Shown one piece after another: positions 1 to 9,003 of a stretch of 64,000 nt of DNA (position 1 is its first letter; each line of letters starts with the position of its first letter). A program made the translations under genes and the position numbers. Location: the NCBI RefSeq assembly GCF_046233715.1, contig NZ_JBJNRJ010000011.1, positions 48,237 through 112,236 of the forward strand. The letters are read 5' to 3'. Source of the stretch: Trujillonella humicola (GTDB lineage: Bacteria > Actinomycetota > Actinomycetes > Mycobacteriales > Geodermatophilaceae). The notes beneath the pieces were generated by a model. The model was given only the letters and a program-made list of their open reading frames with translations, was not told where the DNA came from and did no database searches.

Positions 1-290
1 CCGGCGACGGCCTCCGGCGGGGCGGGAGCCGGCAGCCCCGACCACCCGTCGACGACGGTCAGGCACTCGGCGTGCACGCTGCGGCCGAGGTGCGTGAACA
101 CCTCGCGCTTGTCCCGGAAGTAGCTGTAGAAGCCGGCCCGGGAGATGGCGCAGGCCTCGGTGATGTCGGCGACGGTGGTGCCGGCGTACCCGGACCGGAG
201 GAACAGGTTCCGGGCGGCGGCGAGGATGGCGTCCCGTGTCCTGGCCGCGCGGGGACCCAGCTGCGGCGGGCCCTCCGCGTCGGCGCTCAC
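1..290 (-). CDS. TetR-family repressor, N-terminal part (runs off window)
   Basis: This is the N-terminal 96 or so residues of a TetR-type DNA-binding repressor; the ligand domain lies outside the window. The helix-turn-helix covers about residues 15-60, with the recognition helix reading ISRAGFYSYFRDKREVF. The GTG start overlaps the stop of the upstream ligase gene as GTGA, so the regulator is the last visible gene of the ligase-ACAD operon and is probably co-translated. Its recognition helix is almost identical to that of the TetR at 18404-19063, so both may bind the TTGACG-N4-CGTCAA sites (inference). Effector unknown, probably an acyl-CoA by family analogy. Confidence 0.85.
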   Translation of the reverse strand, partial: MSADAEGPPQLGPRAARTRDAILAAARNLFLRSGYAGTTVADITEACAISRAGFYSYFRDKREVFTHLGRSVHAECLTVVDGWSGLPAPAPPEAVA

Positions 291-1804
291 CGCAGGACCG
301 GGCCCCAGTCGGCCGACGCCCGCAGGGCGGCCTTGTCGACCTTGCCGCCGGGGTTGCGGGGCAGCGGCTCGGCGGAGACGACGACGTGCTGGGGGCGCTT
401 GAAGTCGGCCAGCACCTCCCGGGCGAACGCGACGACGTCGCCCGGGGTCAGCGCCTCGCCGGGCCGCGGGACGACGACCACACCGACCCGCTGCCCCAGC
501 CTCGGGTCGGGCACCCCGACGACGGCCACCTCGCCGACCGCGGGCAGGGCGGACAGCGCCGCCTCGACCTCGACGGAGTAGACGTTCTCCCCGCCCCGGT
601 TGATCAGGTCGGTGCGCCGGTCCAGGACGTGCACCCGCCCCGCGTCGTCGACCCGCACCAGGTCGCCGGTGTGCAACCAGCCGTCGACGATCGCCTCGGC
701 GGTGGCCTCGGGCCGCTGCCAGTAGCCGCTCATGACCTGCGGCCCGCGCACGAGCAGCTGGCCGATCCCGTCGCCGGCCTCGGGACCGAGCAGCGCGAGG
801 TCGGTGGCGGGAACGGCCCGGCCGACCGAGTCGGCGTGCGCGAGCGCGTCGGCGTGTTCCAGCCCGGTCACGCAGGGCGCCTCGGTCAGGCCGTAGCCCG
901 GACGCAGCTGCGCCGCGGGGAACGTCCGCATCAGCTCCGCGACCTGCGCCGGGGGCGTCGGCGCGGCGCCGTAGACGACCCGGCGGACGCCGGAGGGGTC
1001 CAGCCCGGCGAACCCGGGGGACCGCAGGGCCTGCCAGTACATCGCGGGCACGCCGTTGAGCAGGTCGATGCGCTCCTCGCCGATGGCCCGGACCCAGGCG
1101 CCCACCTCGAACGCGGGCAGGATCACCACCGCCCCGCCGGCGGCGAGGGCCGGCAGCCACTGCATGCCCGCGGCGAGGACGTGGAACAGCGGCGCCGCCA
1201 CGAGCGTCCGGGTCGGCTCGGTCCGGCCGAGCTCCAGGGCGAGCCGGCACTGCTCCGCGGCCGACAGCAGTGCCCGGTGCGAGAGCATCGCGCCCTTGGC
1301 CCGGCCGGTCGTGCCGCTGGTGTAGAACATCGCGCCCAGGGAATCCGGGTCGGCGTCCTCGGCCCCGGCGTCGGCCGGCCGGCCGTCGGGCAGCGCCCCG
1401 TCGACCACGAGCGCCGCCCCGCTGTCGGTCACCACGTGCGTGACCTCGGCCCCGGTCAGCCGGGTGTTGACCGGGACGGGCACCGCACCGGCCAGCACCG
1501 CGCCGAGGAAGGCCAGGCACCAGTCGGCGCCGTTGGGCAGCCGGATCGCGACCCGGTCCCCGGTGCCGACACCGGCGTCGCGCAGGCCGCCGGCCACCCG
1601 CGCGGCGCCGTCCCACAGCTCGCGGTGGTCCAGCCGCCGGCCGGTGCCGAGGTCGACCACCGCCTCGGCGCCGGGGGAGCGCCGCACCGTCTCCCGGGCC
1701 ATGGTGGCCAGGTTCGGCGCCAGCCCGGGCAGCCGCGGGCCCGCCGGACCGGCGACGACGTCCGCCCCGGAGGGGACCCCGGGGACGGCGACGGGGGCGC
1801 TCAC
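287..1804 (-). CDS. Acyl-CoA synthetase (AMP-binding, FadD-like)
   Basis: A 505-residue ANL-superfamily ligase that would activate a carboxylic acid to its CoA thioester through an acyl-adenylate. The P-loop reads YTSGTTGRAKG, the A5-type motif is YGLTEAP, the hinge region reads HTGDLVRVD followed by DRRTDLINRGGENV, and the C-terminal catalytic lysine sits in PRNPGGKVDKAAL. The GTG start is chosen because it overlaps the upstream ACAD stop as GTGA and gives normal family length. It lies between ACAD genes and a TetR in one minus-strand operon. The acid substrate cannot be read from the sequence. Confidence 0.9.
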   Translation of the reverse strand: MSAPVAVPGVPSGADVVAGPAGPRLPGLAPNLATMARETVRRSPGAEAVVDLGTGRRLDHRELWDGAARVAGGLRDAGVGTGDRVAIRLPNGADWCLAFLGAVLAGAVPVPVNTRLTGAEVTHVVTDSGAALVVDGALPDGRPADAGAEDADPDSLGAMFYTSGTTGRAKGAMLSHRALLSAAEQCRLALELGRTEPTRTLVAAPLFHVLAAGMQWLPALAAGGAVVILPAFEVGAWVRAIGEERIDLLNGVPAMYWQALRSPGFAGLDPSGVRRVVYGAAPTPPAQVAELMRTFPAAQLRPGYGLTEAPCVTGLEHADALAHADSVGRAVPATDLALLGPEAGDGIGQLLVRGPQVMSGYWQRPEATAEAIVDGWLHTGDLVRVDDAGRVHVLDRRTDLINRGGENVYSVEVEAALSALPAVGEVAVVGVPDPRLGQRVGVVVVPRPGEALTPGDVVAFAREVLADFKRPQHVVVSAEPLPRNPGGKVDKAALRASADWGPVLR

Positions 1805-2925
1805 ACGCCCAGCTGCGCCAGCAGCCGCTCGTGGTAGACGGCGGGACCGCCGAAGAGCAGCTGGGAGGACTTGGCCCGGCGGAAGTAGAGGTGGGCGGGG
1901 TGCTCCCAGGTGAACCCGATCCCGCCGTGCACCTGGATGTTCTCCGCGGCGGCGAACAGGAAGGACTCCGAGCAGACGACGTGGGCCACGGCGGCGGCCA
2001 CGCCGGGGGCGGGTGCCCCCTCCACGCCGGCCAGGGCGTCGGCGGCCTCGGTGGCGGCGGCCTCGGCGAGCTGCACGCGCACGAACATGTCCGCGCACTT
2101 GTGCTTGACCGCCTGGAACGAGCCGATGGCGCGGCCGAACTGCACCCGCTCGCGGGCGTAGCCGGTGGCGGCCTCCATACAGGCACGGGCGCCGCCGACC
2201 TGCTCGGCCGCCAGTGCCGTGGTCGCCACGTCGAGGACCCGGTCGACCACGCCGGCGGCCGAGCCCGGGCTGCCGAGCGGCACCGCGGCGACGCCGGCGA
2301 ACGTGACCCGGGCCAGCCGCCGGGTCGGGTCCAGGGTGCGCAGGGGCGTGCGGGTGACCCCCGGCGCGTCCCCGGGGACGGCGAAGAGGGTGGGGCCCCG
2401 GTCGGTGGCGGCGGCGACGAGCAGCACGTCGGCGGTGGCGCCGTCGAGCACGAGGGACTTCTCCCCGCTCAGGGTCCAGCCCGACCCGGTGTCCACCGCG
2501 GTGGTGGCCAGCCGGTCGGTCCGCCACTGGCCGTCGGCCTCGGCGACGGCCAGGGTCGCCGTCGCCTTACCCGCGGCGATGCCCGGCAGGTGGGCGGCCT
2601 GGGCGGCCTGGTCACCGGAGGCGACCAGCGCGGTGGCGGCGAGGACGACGGTCGAGAAGAAGGGGCTCGGCAGCAGGGCGCGGCCCATCTCCTCGAGGAC
2701 GACGCGCAACTCGACGGGGCCGTACCCGTCGCCGCCGTGCTCGGCGGGCAGGACGAGCGACTGCAGGCCGAGCTGCTCGGCCATCTGCGCCCAGACCGAC
2801 GGGTCGTGGCCGAGGTCGGACTCCATGACCCGGCGGACGTGCTCCTCGCCGGACCGGTCGGCGAGGAAGTCGCGGACCGAGCTGCGCAGCTCGTCGAGCT
2901 CGGCCTGGGTGGCGGACTCGCTCAC
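1801..2925 (-). CDS. Acyl-CoA dehydrogenase, beta-type subunit
   Basis: A 374-residue FAD-dependent acyl-CoA dehydrogenase homologue. It has the conserved RVQFGRAIGSFQAVKHKCADM helix-bundle segment and the C-terminal NIQVHGGIGFTWEHPAHLYFRRA motif, but no SEP-x-AGSDLA flavin segment. That pattern fits the partner subunit of heteromeric (alpha2beta2) actinobacterial ACADs such as those of steroid side-chain degradation (family knowledge). The likely alpha partner is the gene immediately upstream; the two overlap as GTGA, which also fixes the GTG start. Pairing is inferred from adjacency. Confidence 0.88.
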   Translation of the reverse strand: MSESATQAELDELRSSVRDFLADRSGEEHVRRVMESDLGHDPSVWAQMAEQLGLQSLVLPAEHGGDGYGPVELRVVLEEMGRALLPSPFFSTVVLAATALVASGDQAAQAAHLPGIAAGKATATLAVAEADGQWRTDRLATTAVDTGSGWTLSGEKSLVLDGATADVLLVAAATDRGPTLFAVPGDAPGVTRTPLRTLDPTRRLARVTFAGVAAVPLGSPGSAAGVVDRVLDVATTALAAEQVGGARACMEAATGYARERVQFGRAIGSFQAVKHKCADMFVRVQLAEAAATEAADALAGVEGAPAPGVAAAVAHVVCSESFLFAAAENIQVHGGIGFTWEHPAHLYFRRAKSSQLLFGGPAVYHERLLAQLGV

Positions 2926-4193
2926 GCCGCACCTCCCGACCGGCGCAGCTCCCGGAACGGGGTGGTCGCGTCGGACCCGGGTTCCTTGGGCAGGCCGAGC
3001 ACCCGCTCGGCCAGGATGTTCTTCATGATCTCCTCCGTGCCGCCGAGGATGCGCAGGGCCGGGGTGGACAGCAGCAGCTCGGTCCAGCTGTAGGTGCCCC
3101 ACTCGCCGGTGTCGGCGATCAGCCGCGGGCCGATGACCTCGGCCGCGAAGTGGGCGCCCCGCGTCAGGTTCTGTCCGTACATCAGCTTGGAGACCGAGGC
3201 CTCGGGACCGGGCTGGGCGCCGGACCGGATCCGCCGCACCGCCTGGTGGTTGAGGTACTCGGTGGCCGCCTGGTCGGCGTACAGCTCGGCGAGCCGGCGG
3301 CGGAGCGCGCCGTCGTCCAGACGGCCGTTGGCCTTGAGCAGCGCGGTCAGGAAGGGCAGCGCGACGGCCTTGCCGGCCGGCCCGGCGCCCTCCCCGCCCA
3401 CGCTGGCCCGCTCGTTCATCAGCGTGGTGAGGGCGACCCGCCACCCGCCGTCGACCTCGCCGAGGCGGTGGTCGTCGGGCACCCGCACGTCGGTCAGGAA
3501 CACCTCGTTGAACTCCGACCCGCCGCTCATCTGCCGCAGCGGCCGGACGTCCACCCCCGGGGTGGACATGTCGACGACGAACGCGGTGATGCCCTTGTGC
3601 TTGGGCTTGTCCGGGTCGGTCCGGCACAGCGCGACGCCGATCTGGGCGTGCTGGGCGATGGAGGTCCAGACCTTCTGGCCGTTCAGCACCCAGTCGTCGC
3701 CGTCGCGGACGGCGCGGGTCTGCAGGCCGGCGAGGTCGGATCCGGCCGACGGCTCGCTGAACAGCTGGCAGGCGATGACGTCACCGGCGTACATGGCGGG
3801 CAGGTAGCGCTGCTTGATGTGGTCCTGCGCGTGGGCGAGGATCGTCGGCCCGATCATGCCGAGCCCGATGAGGGACAGGACGCCGGTGTCGGGGACGTCG
3901 TACTCGGCCTCGAGGCCGTCGTAGACCAGGTCGTGGACCGTCGAGAGGCCCCGGCCGCCGTACTCCGCCGGGCCGGTGATCCAGCCCAGGCCCGCCTCGT
4001 AGCGCTTCTTCTGCCAGGAGCGCGCCTCGGCGACCTTGGCGCGGTCGACGTCGGGCGGGTCGGTGCTGAAGTAGGAGATCCGATCGATGCCCTCACCCCA
4101 CCGCACGTCGCCCCCGGCGTCCTCGCGCCGGGGGGCGGAGGCGTCGAGGAACGCGCGTACCTCGGCGACGAAGGCGTCCATGTCCTCGGTCAT
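2922..4193 (-). CDS. Acyl-CoA dehydrogenase, alpha-type subunit
   Basis: A 423-residue ACAD with the substrate/flavin motif FSEPSAGSDLAGL at residues 145-157 and KVWTS shortly after. The C-terminus has LGGTEEIMKNILAERVLGLPKEPG, the form seen in alpha subunits of paired ACADs. It would introduce an alpha-beta double bond into an acyl-CoA and pass electrons to ETF. A purine-rich AGAGAGGGC stretch lies 7 bases before the ATG. It overlaps the beta-type gene downstream (GTGA), suggesting equal expression and a complex. Confidence 0.9.
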   Translation of the reverse strand: MTEDMDAFVAEVRAFLDASAPRREDAGGDVRWGEGIDRISYFSTDPPDVDRAKVAEARSWQKKRYEAGLGWITGPAEYGGRGLSTVHDLVYDGLEAEYDVPDTGVLSLIGLGMIGPTILAHAQDHIKQRYLPAMYAGDVIACQLFSEPSAGSDLAGLQTRAVRDGDDWVLNGQKVWTSIAQHAQIGVALCRTDPDKPKHKGITAFVVDMSTPGVDVRPLRQMSGGSEFNEVFLTDVRVPDDHRLGEVDGGWRVALTTLMNERASVGGEGAGPAGKAVALPFLTALLKANGRLDDGALRRRLAELYADQAATEYLNHQAVRRIRSGAQPGPEASVSKLMYGQNLTRGAHFAAEVIGPRLIADTGEWGTYSWTELLLSTPALRILGGTEEIMKNILAERVLGLPKEPGSDATTPFRELRRSGGAA

Positions 4194-4208
4194 CGCAGCA
4201 GCCCTCTC

Positions 4209-5201
4209 TCAGATCTCGACGACCGGCAGCGGGTCCGCGCCGGCCAGCAGGTCGGCACCGACGGCCGCGGTGAGCTCCCGGGAGCTGCCGAGCAGCCCGT
4301 CCAGGACCGCCGCCCGGGTGACGAAGCGGTGCACGTCGCTCTCGCGGGTCAGTCCCATGGCGCCGTGCACCTGGACGACGTGCCGCATGACCTCCGCCTG
4401 GGCCCGCCCGGCCCGCAGCTTGGCCAGGCGCGCGGCCCACGCGGCGTCCGGCCGCCCGGCGGCGACCCAGGCGGTGCCGAGCGTCGAGCGCGCGCTCTGG
4501 ACGGCGACGAAGGCCTCCGACAGCCGGTGCCGGACGGCCTGGAAGGAACCGATCGCCCGGCCGTACTGGACGCGTGCGCAGGTGTGCGCCACGGCCAGCG
4601 CCAGCGCGGCCTCGCAGACGCCGATCAGCTCGGCGGCCAGGGCCCGGCGGCCGGCGGCGAGCGCGCGCTCCCACTCGGCGGCCGCCGGCACCGGCTCGCC
4701 GGCGACGGCGGCGCCGGTCACCCGCTGCCAGCCGGGAGCGTCGTCGAAACCGGTTGCCGGCGCCAGCGCGGCCGCCAGCGCGGCCGGTGCGACGACGAGC
4801 ACCCCGGTGCCCCCGGCGGTGGACACCGGCACGACGACCTCGGCCACGTCCGCGAGATCGCCCAGCAGGAGCCCCCGCAGCGGGGCACCGGCCGGAGCCG
4901 GGACCTCGCCGCCGGCCAGGTCGGGGTGGAGGACGGCGCGCGGCCGGTCAGGTGCCGGGAGGACGGGGGCCAGCTCGGCGAGGAGGGCGTCGTCGAGGGC
5001 CCGCGAGGTGGCCAGCGCGCGGCCGTGCTCCGCGAAGAGCAGCGTCGTCGCCCAGGCGGGGTCCTCGGCGCGGACCTCCGCCCAGCCCAGCTCGTCCAGC
5101 TCGGCGCCCAGCCGGCGGCCGTCGGTCAGGGAGGCGAACAGCTCCCGCAGCGACCCGGCCAGGAGTTCCCCGGTCGCGGCGTCCAGCGCGGTGGGGTTCA
5201 T
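4209..5201 (-). CDS. Short acyl-CoA dehydrogenase-like protein
   Basis: A 330-residue protein, shorter than normal ACADs (about 370-400). The C-terminal half is clearly ACAD-like, with CARVQYGRAIGSFQAVRHRLSEAF near residue 215 and VVQVHGAMGLTRESDVHRFVTRA near residue 280. The N-terminal half is diverged and lacks a recognisable SEP-x-AGSD motif. This would fit a non-catalytic or accessory beta subunit. It is the first gene of the minus-strand operon, 15 bases upstream of the alpha-type ACAD, and its promoter region carries two TTGACG-type operators. Confidence 0.75.
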   Translation of the reverse strand: MNPTALDAATGELLAGSLRELFASLTDGRRLGAELDELGWAEVRAEDPAWATTLLFAEHGRALATSRALDDALLAELAPVLPAPDRPRAVLHPDLAGGEVPAPAGAPLRGLLLGDLADVAEVVVPVSTAGGTGVLVVAPAALAAALAPATGFDDAPGWQRVTGAAVAGEPVPAAAEWERALAAGRRALAAELIGVCEAALALAVAHTCARVQYGRAIGSFQAVRHRLSEAFVAVQSARSTLGTAWVAAGRPDAAWAARLAKLRAGRAQAEVMRHVVQVHGAMGLTRESDVHRFVTRAAVLDGLLGSSRELTAAVGADLLAGADPLPVVEI

Positions 5202-5328
5202 GCCGTCGCCGGCCGGGACCGGGAGGTCGACGCGCTGGTGTGCATGGGCTGCGGTCCCTTCGTCCTATCCCGGGGACGGCGGAGCGGGCTCCCCGGACGG
5301 TGCTGGTGGAGGTCCATGTCATCGCCTT

Positions 5329-5344
5329 CTGACGGTCATGTCAA
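5329..5344. promoter_or_regulatory. TTGACG-N4-CGTCAA operator, site 1
   Basis: The sequence CTGACG-GTCA-TGTCAA matches 10 of 12 arm positions of the palindrome found across the window. It lies between the divergent ACAD operon (start 5201) and CoA transferase (start 5455). Read on the minus strand, its right arm is TTGACA, a perfect -35-like hexamer pointing towards the ACAD operon. Confidence 0.6.
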
Positions 5345-5395
5345 GTTGCTGACCGAGGGCCGGTGGTGGCGGTCGGCAGGGCGCTCCGGCGCCCG

Positions 5396-5411
5396 CTGAC
5401 GCTATCGTCAA
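5396..5411. promoter_or_regulatory. TTGACG-N4-CGTCAA operator, site 2
   Basis: The sequence CTGACG-CTAT-CGTCAA matches 11 of 12 arm positions and lies 44 bases before the CoA transferase start. With site 1 it makes a pair 67 bases apart (left end to left end) in one divergent promoter region, so a single repressor could control both directions. Confidence 0.7.
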
Positions 5412-5454
5412 GAGGCGTGCCGCACGCGACGGCGCCCGGAGCCCCGGAGGACGT

Positions 5455-6501
5455 GTGGCAACCCCCCTGCTGACCGGTCTGCGCGTCCTGGACCTGAGCC
5501 TGTGGCAGCCCGGTCAGTACGCCACCCGGCTGCTGGCCGACCTGGGCGCCGACGTCGTGAAGGTGGAACCGCCCGGTGGGGACCGGATCCGGCCCGACCG
5601 CGTGCGCTTCGACGACCTCAACGCCGGCAAGAGCAGCGTCGTCCTGGACCTCAAGCAGCCGGCCGGCCGGGCGACGCTGCGGGAGCTGGTCGCCGGCGCC
5701 GACGTCGTCGTCGAGAACTTCCGGACCGGCGTGGCCGAGCGGCTGGGCGTCGGCTTCGCGCAGCTCACGGAGGCGAACCCGGCGATCGTCCTGTGCTCGG
5801 TCTCCGGCTACGGCCGGACCGGCCCGCTCTCCGCCGAGGGCGGGCACGAGCTCACCTTCCAGGCGCACGCGGGCGCGATGACCTCGCGCGGCGACGAGCC
5901 GCCGCTGCCCATGGGGCGCGACGTGGCCGGCCGGGCCGGCGGCCTGGCCGCCGCCTTCGCGGTGCTGGCCGCGGTCCTGCGGGCCCGACAGACGGGCGAG
6001 GGGGACCACGTCGACGTGTCGATCACCGATCTGCTCGCCAGCTGGATCACGGGGGCCCGGCCCCCCGTCGTCCCCATGCCACCGGGGGCGGAGTTCGGGC
6101 CGGCGGGCGGGACCTTCCGCACCGCCGACGGCGGCTGGGTGGCCCTGGGCGTGTACAGCGAGGACCACTACTGGGACGCCCTGTGCCGGGAGCTGGGCCT
6201 CGACGGCCACGCCGGCCTGACCGCGTCCGACCGCATCGCACGGGCCGGCGAGCTGCGGGCCGTCCTCGTGGCCGCGTTGGCGACGCGGACCCGGGACGAG
6301 CTGCTGCCCGCACTCGCCGCGCGGGGGGTCCCGGCGGCTCCGGTGCGCTCGCGCGCGGAGGTGCTCGAGCACCCGCACTTCCGGGAGCGGGGCGTGCTGG
6401 TCGCGGGGCCGGACGGCGGTGTCCGCATCGGCCACCCGGTCCGGTACGCCGCCCACCCGGCCCTGCCGCCGCGTCCGGCCCCGCCGCTCGCGCCCGGCTG
6501 A
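5455..6501 (+). CDS. Family III (CaiB/BaiF) acyl-CoA transferase
   Basis: A 348-residue CoA transferase that would move CoA between a donor thioester and a carboxylic acid. Family landmarks are VLDLSLWQPGQYATRLLADLG at the N-terminus, GADVVKVEPP, NAGKSSVVLDLK, DVVVENFRTG and GDHVDVSITD. The catalytic aspartate is probably Asp156 in GRDVAG, but it lies about three residues further from the following helix than in most relatives. The protein is also shorter than the usual ~390-400. The GTG start is set by a GGAGG about six bases upstream. It heads a plus-strand unit with an ACAD pair, opposite the ACAD operon. Confidence 0.87.
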   Translation: MATPLLTGLRVLDLSLWQPGQYATRLLADLGADVVKVEPPGGDRIRPDRVRFDDLNAGKSSVVLDLKQPAGRATLRELVAGADVVVENFRTGVAERLGVGFAQLTEANPAIVLCSVSGYGRTGPLSAEGGHELTFQAHAGAMTSRGDEPPLPMGRDVAGRAGGLAAAFAVLAAVLRARQTGEGDHVDVSITDLLASWITGARPPVVPMPPGAEFGPAGGTFRTADGGWVALGVYSEDHYWDALCRELGLDGHAGLTASDRIARAGELRAVLVAALATRTRDELLPALAARGVPAAPVRSRAEVLEHPHFRERGVLVAGPDGGVRIGHPVRYAAHPALPPRPAPPLAPG

Positions 6502-6585
6502 ACGGTCCGGCAGGGGAGCGGTACGGCCGGGGATCTGTCGCGGGAGGTATAGGTAGATGAATTAGCTGTCCGCTACGTTGCTCCC

Positions 6586-7743
6586 GTGTCCACCATCCTG
6601 GCGCCGCGTGCGCCGCGGCCGGATCCGGCTCTGGACGAGCTGCGCGCCGAGGTCCGGGCGTTCCTCGCCGACGAGCTCGCCGAGGGGCGCTGGACCCCGC
6701 ACGACGACTCCTGGCTGCGCGGCTGGGACCCCCGCTTCTCGGCCGAGCTGGGCCGCCGCGGCTGGCTGGGCATGACGCTGCCCCGGGAGTACGGAGGTGC
6801 CGGTCGCACCGCACTGGAGCGCTACGTCGTCACCGAGGAGCTCGTCGCCGCCGGTGCACCGGTGGCTGCGCACTGGGTCGCCGACCGGCAGGCCGCGCCC
6901 TCGCTGCTGCGGTACGGCACCGAGGAGCAGCGCCGCCGCTTCCTGCCGCGGATCGCGGCGGGTGAGTACTTCTTCGGCATCGGCATGAGCGAGCCGGACG
7001 CCGGCTCGGACCTGGCCGCGGTGCGCACCAGGGCCGAGCGGGTCGACGGCGGCTGGGAGCTCACCGGGACGAAGGTGTGGACGTCGGGGGCGCATCGAGC
7101 GCACGCCTTCGTCGTCCTGGCCCGCAGTGCGCCGCCGGAGGGCCGCGACCGGCACGTCGGGCTGTCGCAGTTCGTCGTCGAGTTCGGCGGCCCGGGCATC
7201 GACGTCCGGCCGATCCGGCTGCTCACCGGGGGCCACCACTTCAACGAGGTGGTCCTGGACCGGGCGTTCGTGCCCGACTCGATGGTGCTCGGGGAGCTCG
7301 GCGCCGGGTGGGCGCAGGTGACCGGCGAGCTGGCCTTCGAACGCAGCGGCCCCGAGCGCTTCCTCTCCACCGTCCCGCTGCTCGCCGCGACCGTCGCCGA
7401 GCTGGCCCGCCGGGGCGACGACCGGCACGCCGTCCGGGTCGGTGAGCTCGTCGCCCGCCTGTGGACGCTGCGCCAGCTGTCGATGTCCGTCGCGGCCGGC
7501 CTGCAGGCCGGCGACCCGGTCGACGTCGCCGCCGCCCTGGTCAAGGATCTGGGCACCCGCTTCGAGGGGGACGTCGTCGACGTGGCCGTCTCGGTCCTGG
7601 GGATCGAGCCCGATCCCCTCGCCGACGACGGCCTGGCGCGCATGCTGGCCGACGCCCTCCTGCACTCGCCCGGGTTCACGCTCCGTGGCGGCACCAACGA
7701 GGTACTGCGCGGCGTCGTCGCCCGCGGACTGGGGATGAGATGA
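6586..7743 (+). CDS. Acyl-CoA dehydrogenase, alpha-type
   Basis: A 385-residue ACAD with MSEPDAGSDLAAV at residues 134-146, KVWTSGA following it, and a C-terminal LRGGTNEVLRGVVARGLGMR. It would oxidise an acyl-CoA at the alpha-beta position. An 84-base gap with AT-rich elements precedes the GTG start, so a separate promoter is possible. The stop overlaps the next gene's start as ATGA, indicating a coupled alpha/beta ACAD pair. Confidence 0.9.
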   Translation: MSTILAPRAPRPDPALDELRAEVRAFLADELAEGRWTPHDDSWLRGWDPRFSAELGRRGWLGMTLPREYGGAGRTALERYVVTEELVAAGAPVAAHWVADRQAAPSLLRYGTEEQRRRFLPRIAAGEYFFGIGMSEPDAGSDLAAVRTRAERVDGGWELTGTKVWTSGAHRAHAFVVLARSAPPEGRDRHVGLSQFVVEFGGPGIDVRPIRLLTGGHHFNEVVLDRAFVPDSMVLGELGAGWAQVTGELAFERSGPERFLSTVPLLAATVAELARRGDDRHAVRVGELVARLWTLRQLSMSVAAGLQAGDPVDVAAALVKDLGTRFEGDVVDVAVSVLGIEPDPLADDGLARMLADALLHSPGFTLRGGTNEVLRGVVARGLGMR

Positions 7744-8834
7744 CCACCACCGGGGCCGCTCCCGCCGACGCCGGAGGGCTGGACGCCGGGGAGCTGGCCG
7801 CGCTCGCCCGCCTCGCCGACGACGTCCTGTCCGACTCGCTCGACCCGACCACGGCCGGCCTCGCTCCCACGTTCGACCCTGCGTTGTGGTCGACGCTCGA
7901 GGAGGCCGGGCTCACTCTGCTCGGCGTGCCCGCCGAGGCCGGTGGGGGAGGCGCGGGACCGGCGGCCGCGGCGCTGGTGCTCGCTGCCGGCGCCACCCAC
8001 GCGGCGCCGCTCCCGCTCGCCGAGACCGAGCTCGCCGGCTGGCTGCTTGGCGCGGCCGGCCTGCCGGTCCCCGGCGGACCGCTGACGGCGGCGGCCGGGC
8101 CGCTGGTCGTCGAACCCGGCGACGGCGGGCGGCTGTCCGGGCGGCTGGAGCGGGTGCCGTGGGCACGGGACGCGACCGCGCTCGTCGTGCTCGCCGGCGA
8201 CGGGTCGGGGGAGGAGGTCGTGGCGTCGCTGCCGCGGGAGGCGTGGGTGCTGCGCTCCGGCGCGAATGCCGCCGGCGAGCCCCGGGACGACGTCGTCCTC
8301 GACCGGGCGCCGTGCTCGATCGTCGGTACCGCGCCGCCCGGGGCGGCCGCGCAGTTCCGTCTGCGCGGTGCCCTCGCCCGGGCGGTGCAACTGGCCGCCG
8401 CGGCCGAGCGGGCCGTCGCGCTCACCATCCGGTACACCACGGAGCGGGAGCAGTTCGGCCGCCCGCTCGCCCGGCTGCAGGTCGTCCAGCACCTGGTGGC
8501 CGAGGCGGCGTCGCTGGCCACGGCCGGCCGGGCGGCCGCCGACGCGGCGCTGCGCATCGTGGGCGAGGACGGCTTCGGCACCGAGCGCGCGGAGCTGGCC
8601 GTCGCGGTCGCCAAGGCCCGCACCAGCGCTGCCGCCGGACCCGTCGCCGCCACCGCGCACCAGTTGCACGGCGCGCTCGGCTTCACGCTCGAGCATCCCC
8701 TGCGGCTCTGGTCGACCCGGCTGTGGTCCTGGCGCACCGAGTTCGGGGACGCCGACTCCTGGCATGCCGTCGTCGGGCGGCGGGCGATCGGGGCACGCAC
8801 CCCGCTGTTTCACACCGTCACGACGCTGTCGTGA
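7740..8834 (+). CDS. Acyl-CoA dehydrogenase, beta-type
   Basis: A 364-residue ACAD relative with TTEREQFGRPLARLQVVQH near residue 235 and HQLHGALGFTLEHPLRLWSTRLW near residue 307. The middle region is alanine-rich and diverged, and the flavin SEP motif is absent, as in partner subunits of heteromeric ACADs. The ATG start overlaps the previous stop (ATGA), giving normal length. The gene ends the unit; a TTGACG palindrome follows in the intergenic gap and belongs to the next operon. Confidence 0.85.
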   Translation: MTTTGAAPADAGGLDAGELAALARLADDVLSDSLDPTTAGLAPTFDPALWSTLEEAGLTLLGVPAEAGGGGAGPAAAALVLAAGATHAAPLPLAETELAGWLLGAAGLPVPGGPLTAAAGPLVVEPGDGGRLSGRLERVPWARDATALVVLAGDGSGEEVVASLPREAWVLRSGANAAGEPRDDVVLDRAPCSIVGTAPPGAAAQFRLRGALARAVQLAAAAERAVALTIRYTTEREQFGRPLARLQVVQHLVAEAASLATAGRAAADAALRIVGEDGFGTERAELAVAVAKARTSAAAGPVAATAHQLHGALGFTLEHPLRLWSTRLWSWRTEFGDADSWHAVVGRRAIGARTPLFHTVTTLS

Positions 8835-8919
8835 ACCGCGGCGACGTGTCCGTCAACCCGGGCTTCGCGCCTCCTGCCCGCGCCGGCGCAGCCGGCTCCG
8901 CTGTCGGTCCGCGAGGTGT

Positions 8920-8949
8920 TTGACGGAGTCGTCAACTCCGTCCTAGTGT
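8920..8949 (+). promoter_or_regulatory. Operator site 3 overlapping a promoter
   Basis: A perfect TTGACG-GAGT-CGTCAA palindrome occupies 8920-8935. Its left arm also sits as a -35 hexamer, with TAGTGT (8944-8949, matching TAnnnT) as -10 after an 18-bp spacer. A repressor bound here would cover the -35 of the large SDR/thiolase operon that starts at 9004. Confidence 0.72.
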
Positions 8950-9003
8950 CGCTGTGCCGCCCGCGTGCGCGTGGTGCGGCCCATGTTCGAGAGGGGACAA
9001 CCC

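Noticed and set aside
236..1837. Long plus-strand ORF (533 codons) opposite the ligase
   Set aside because: Its translation is Gly/Pro/Arg/His-rich without any family motif, and it mirrors the real minus-strand ligase; high GC makes such shadows common.
3150..5399. 749-codon plus-strand ORF opposite three ACAD genes
   Set aside because: Low-complexity shadow; the minus-strand ACAD motifs and stop-start overlaps are decisive.
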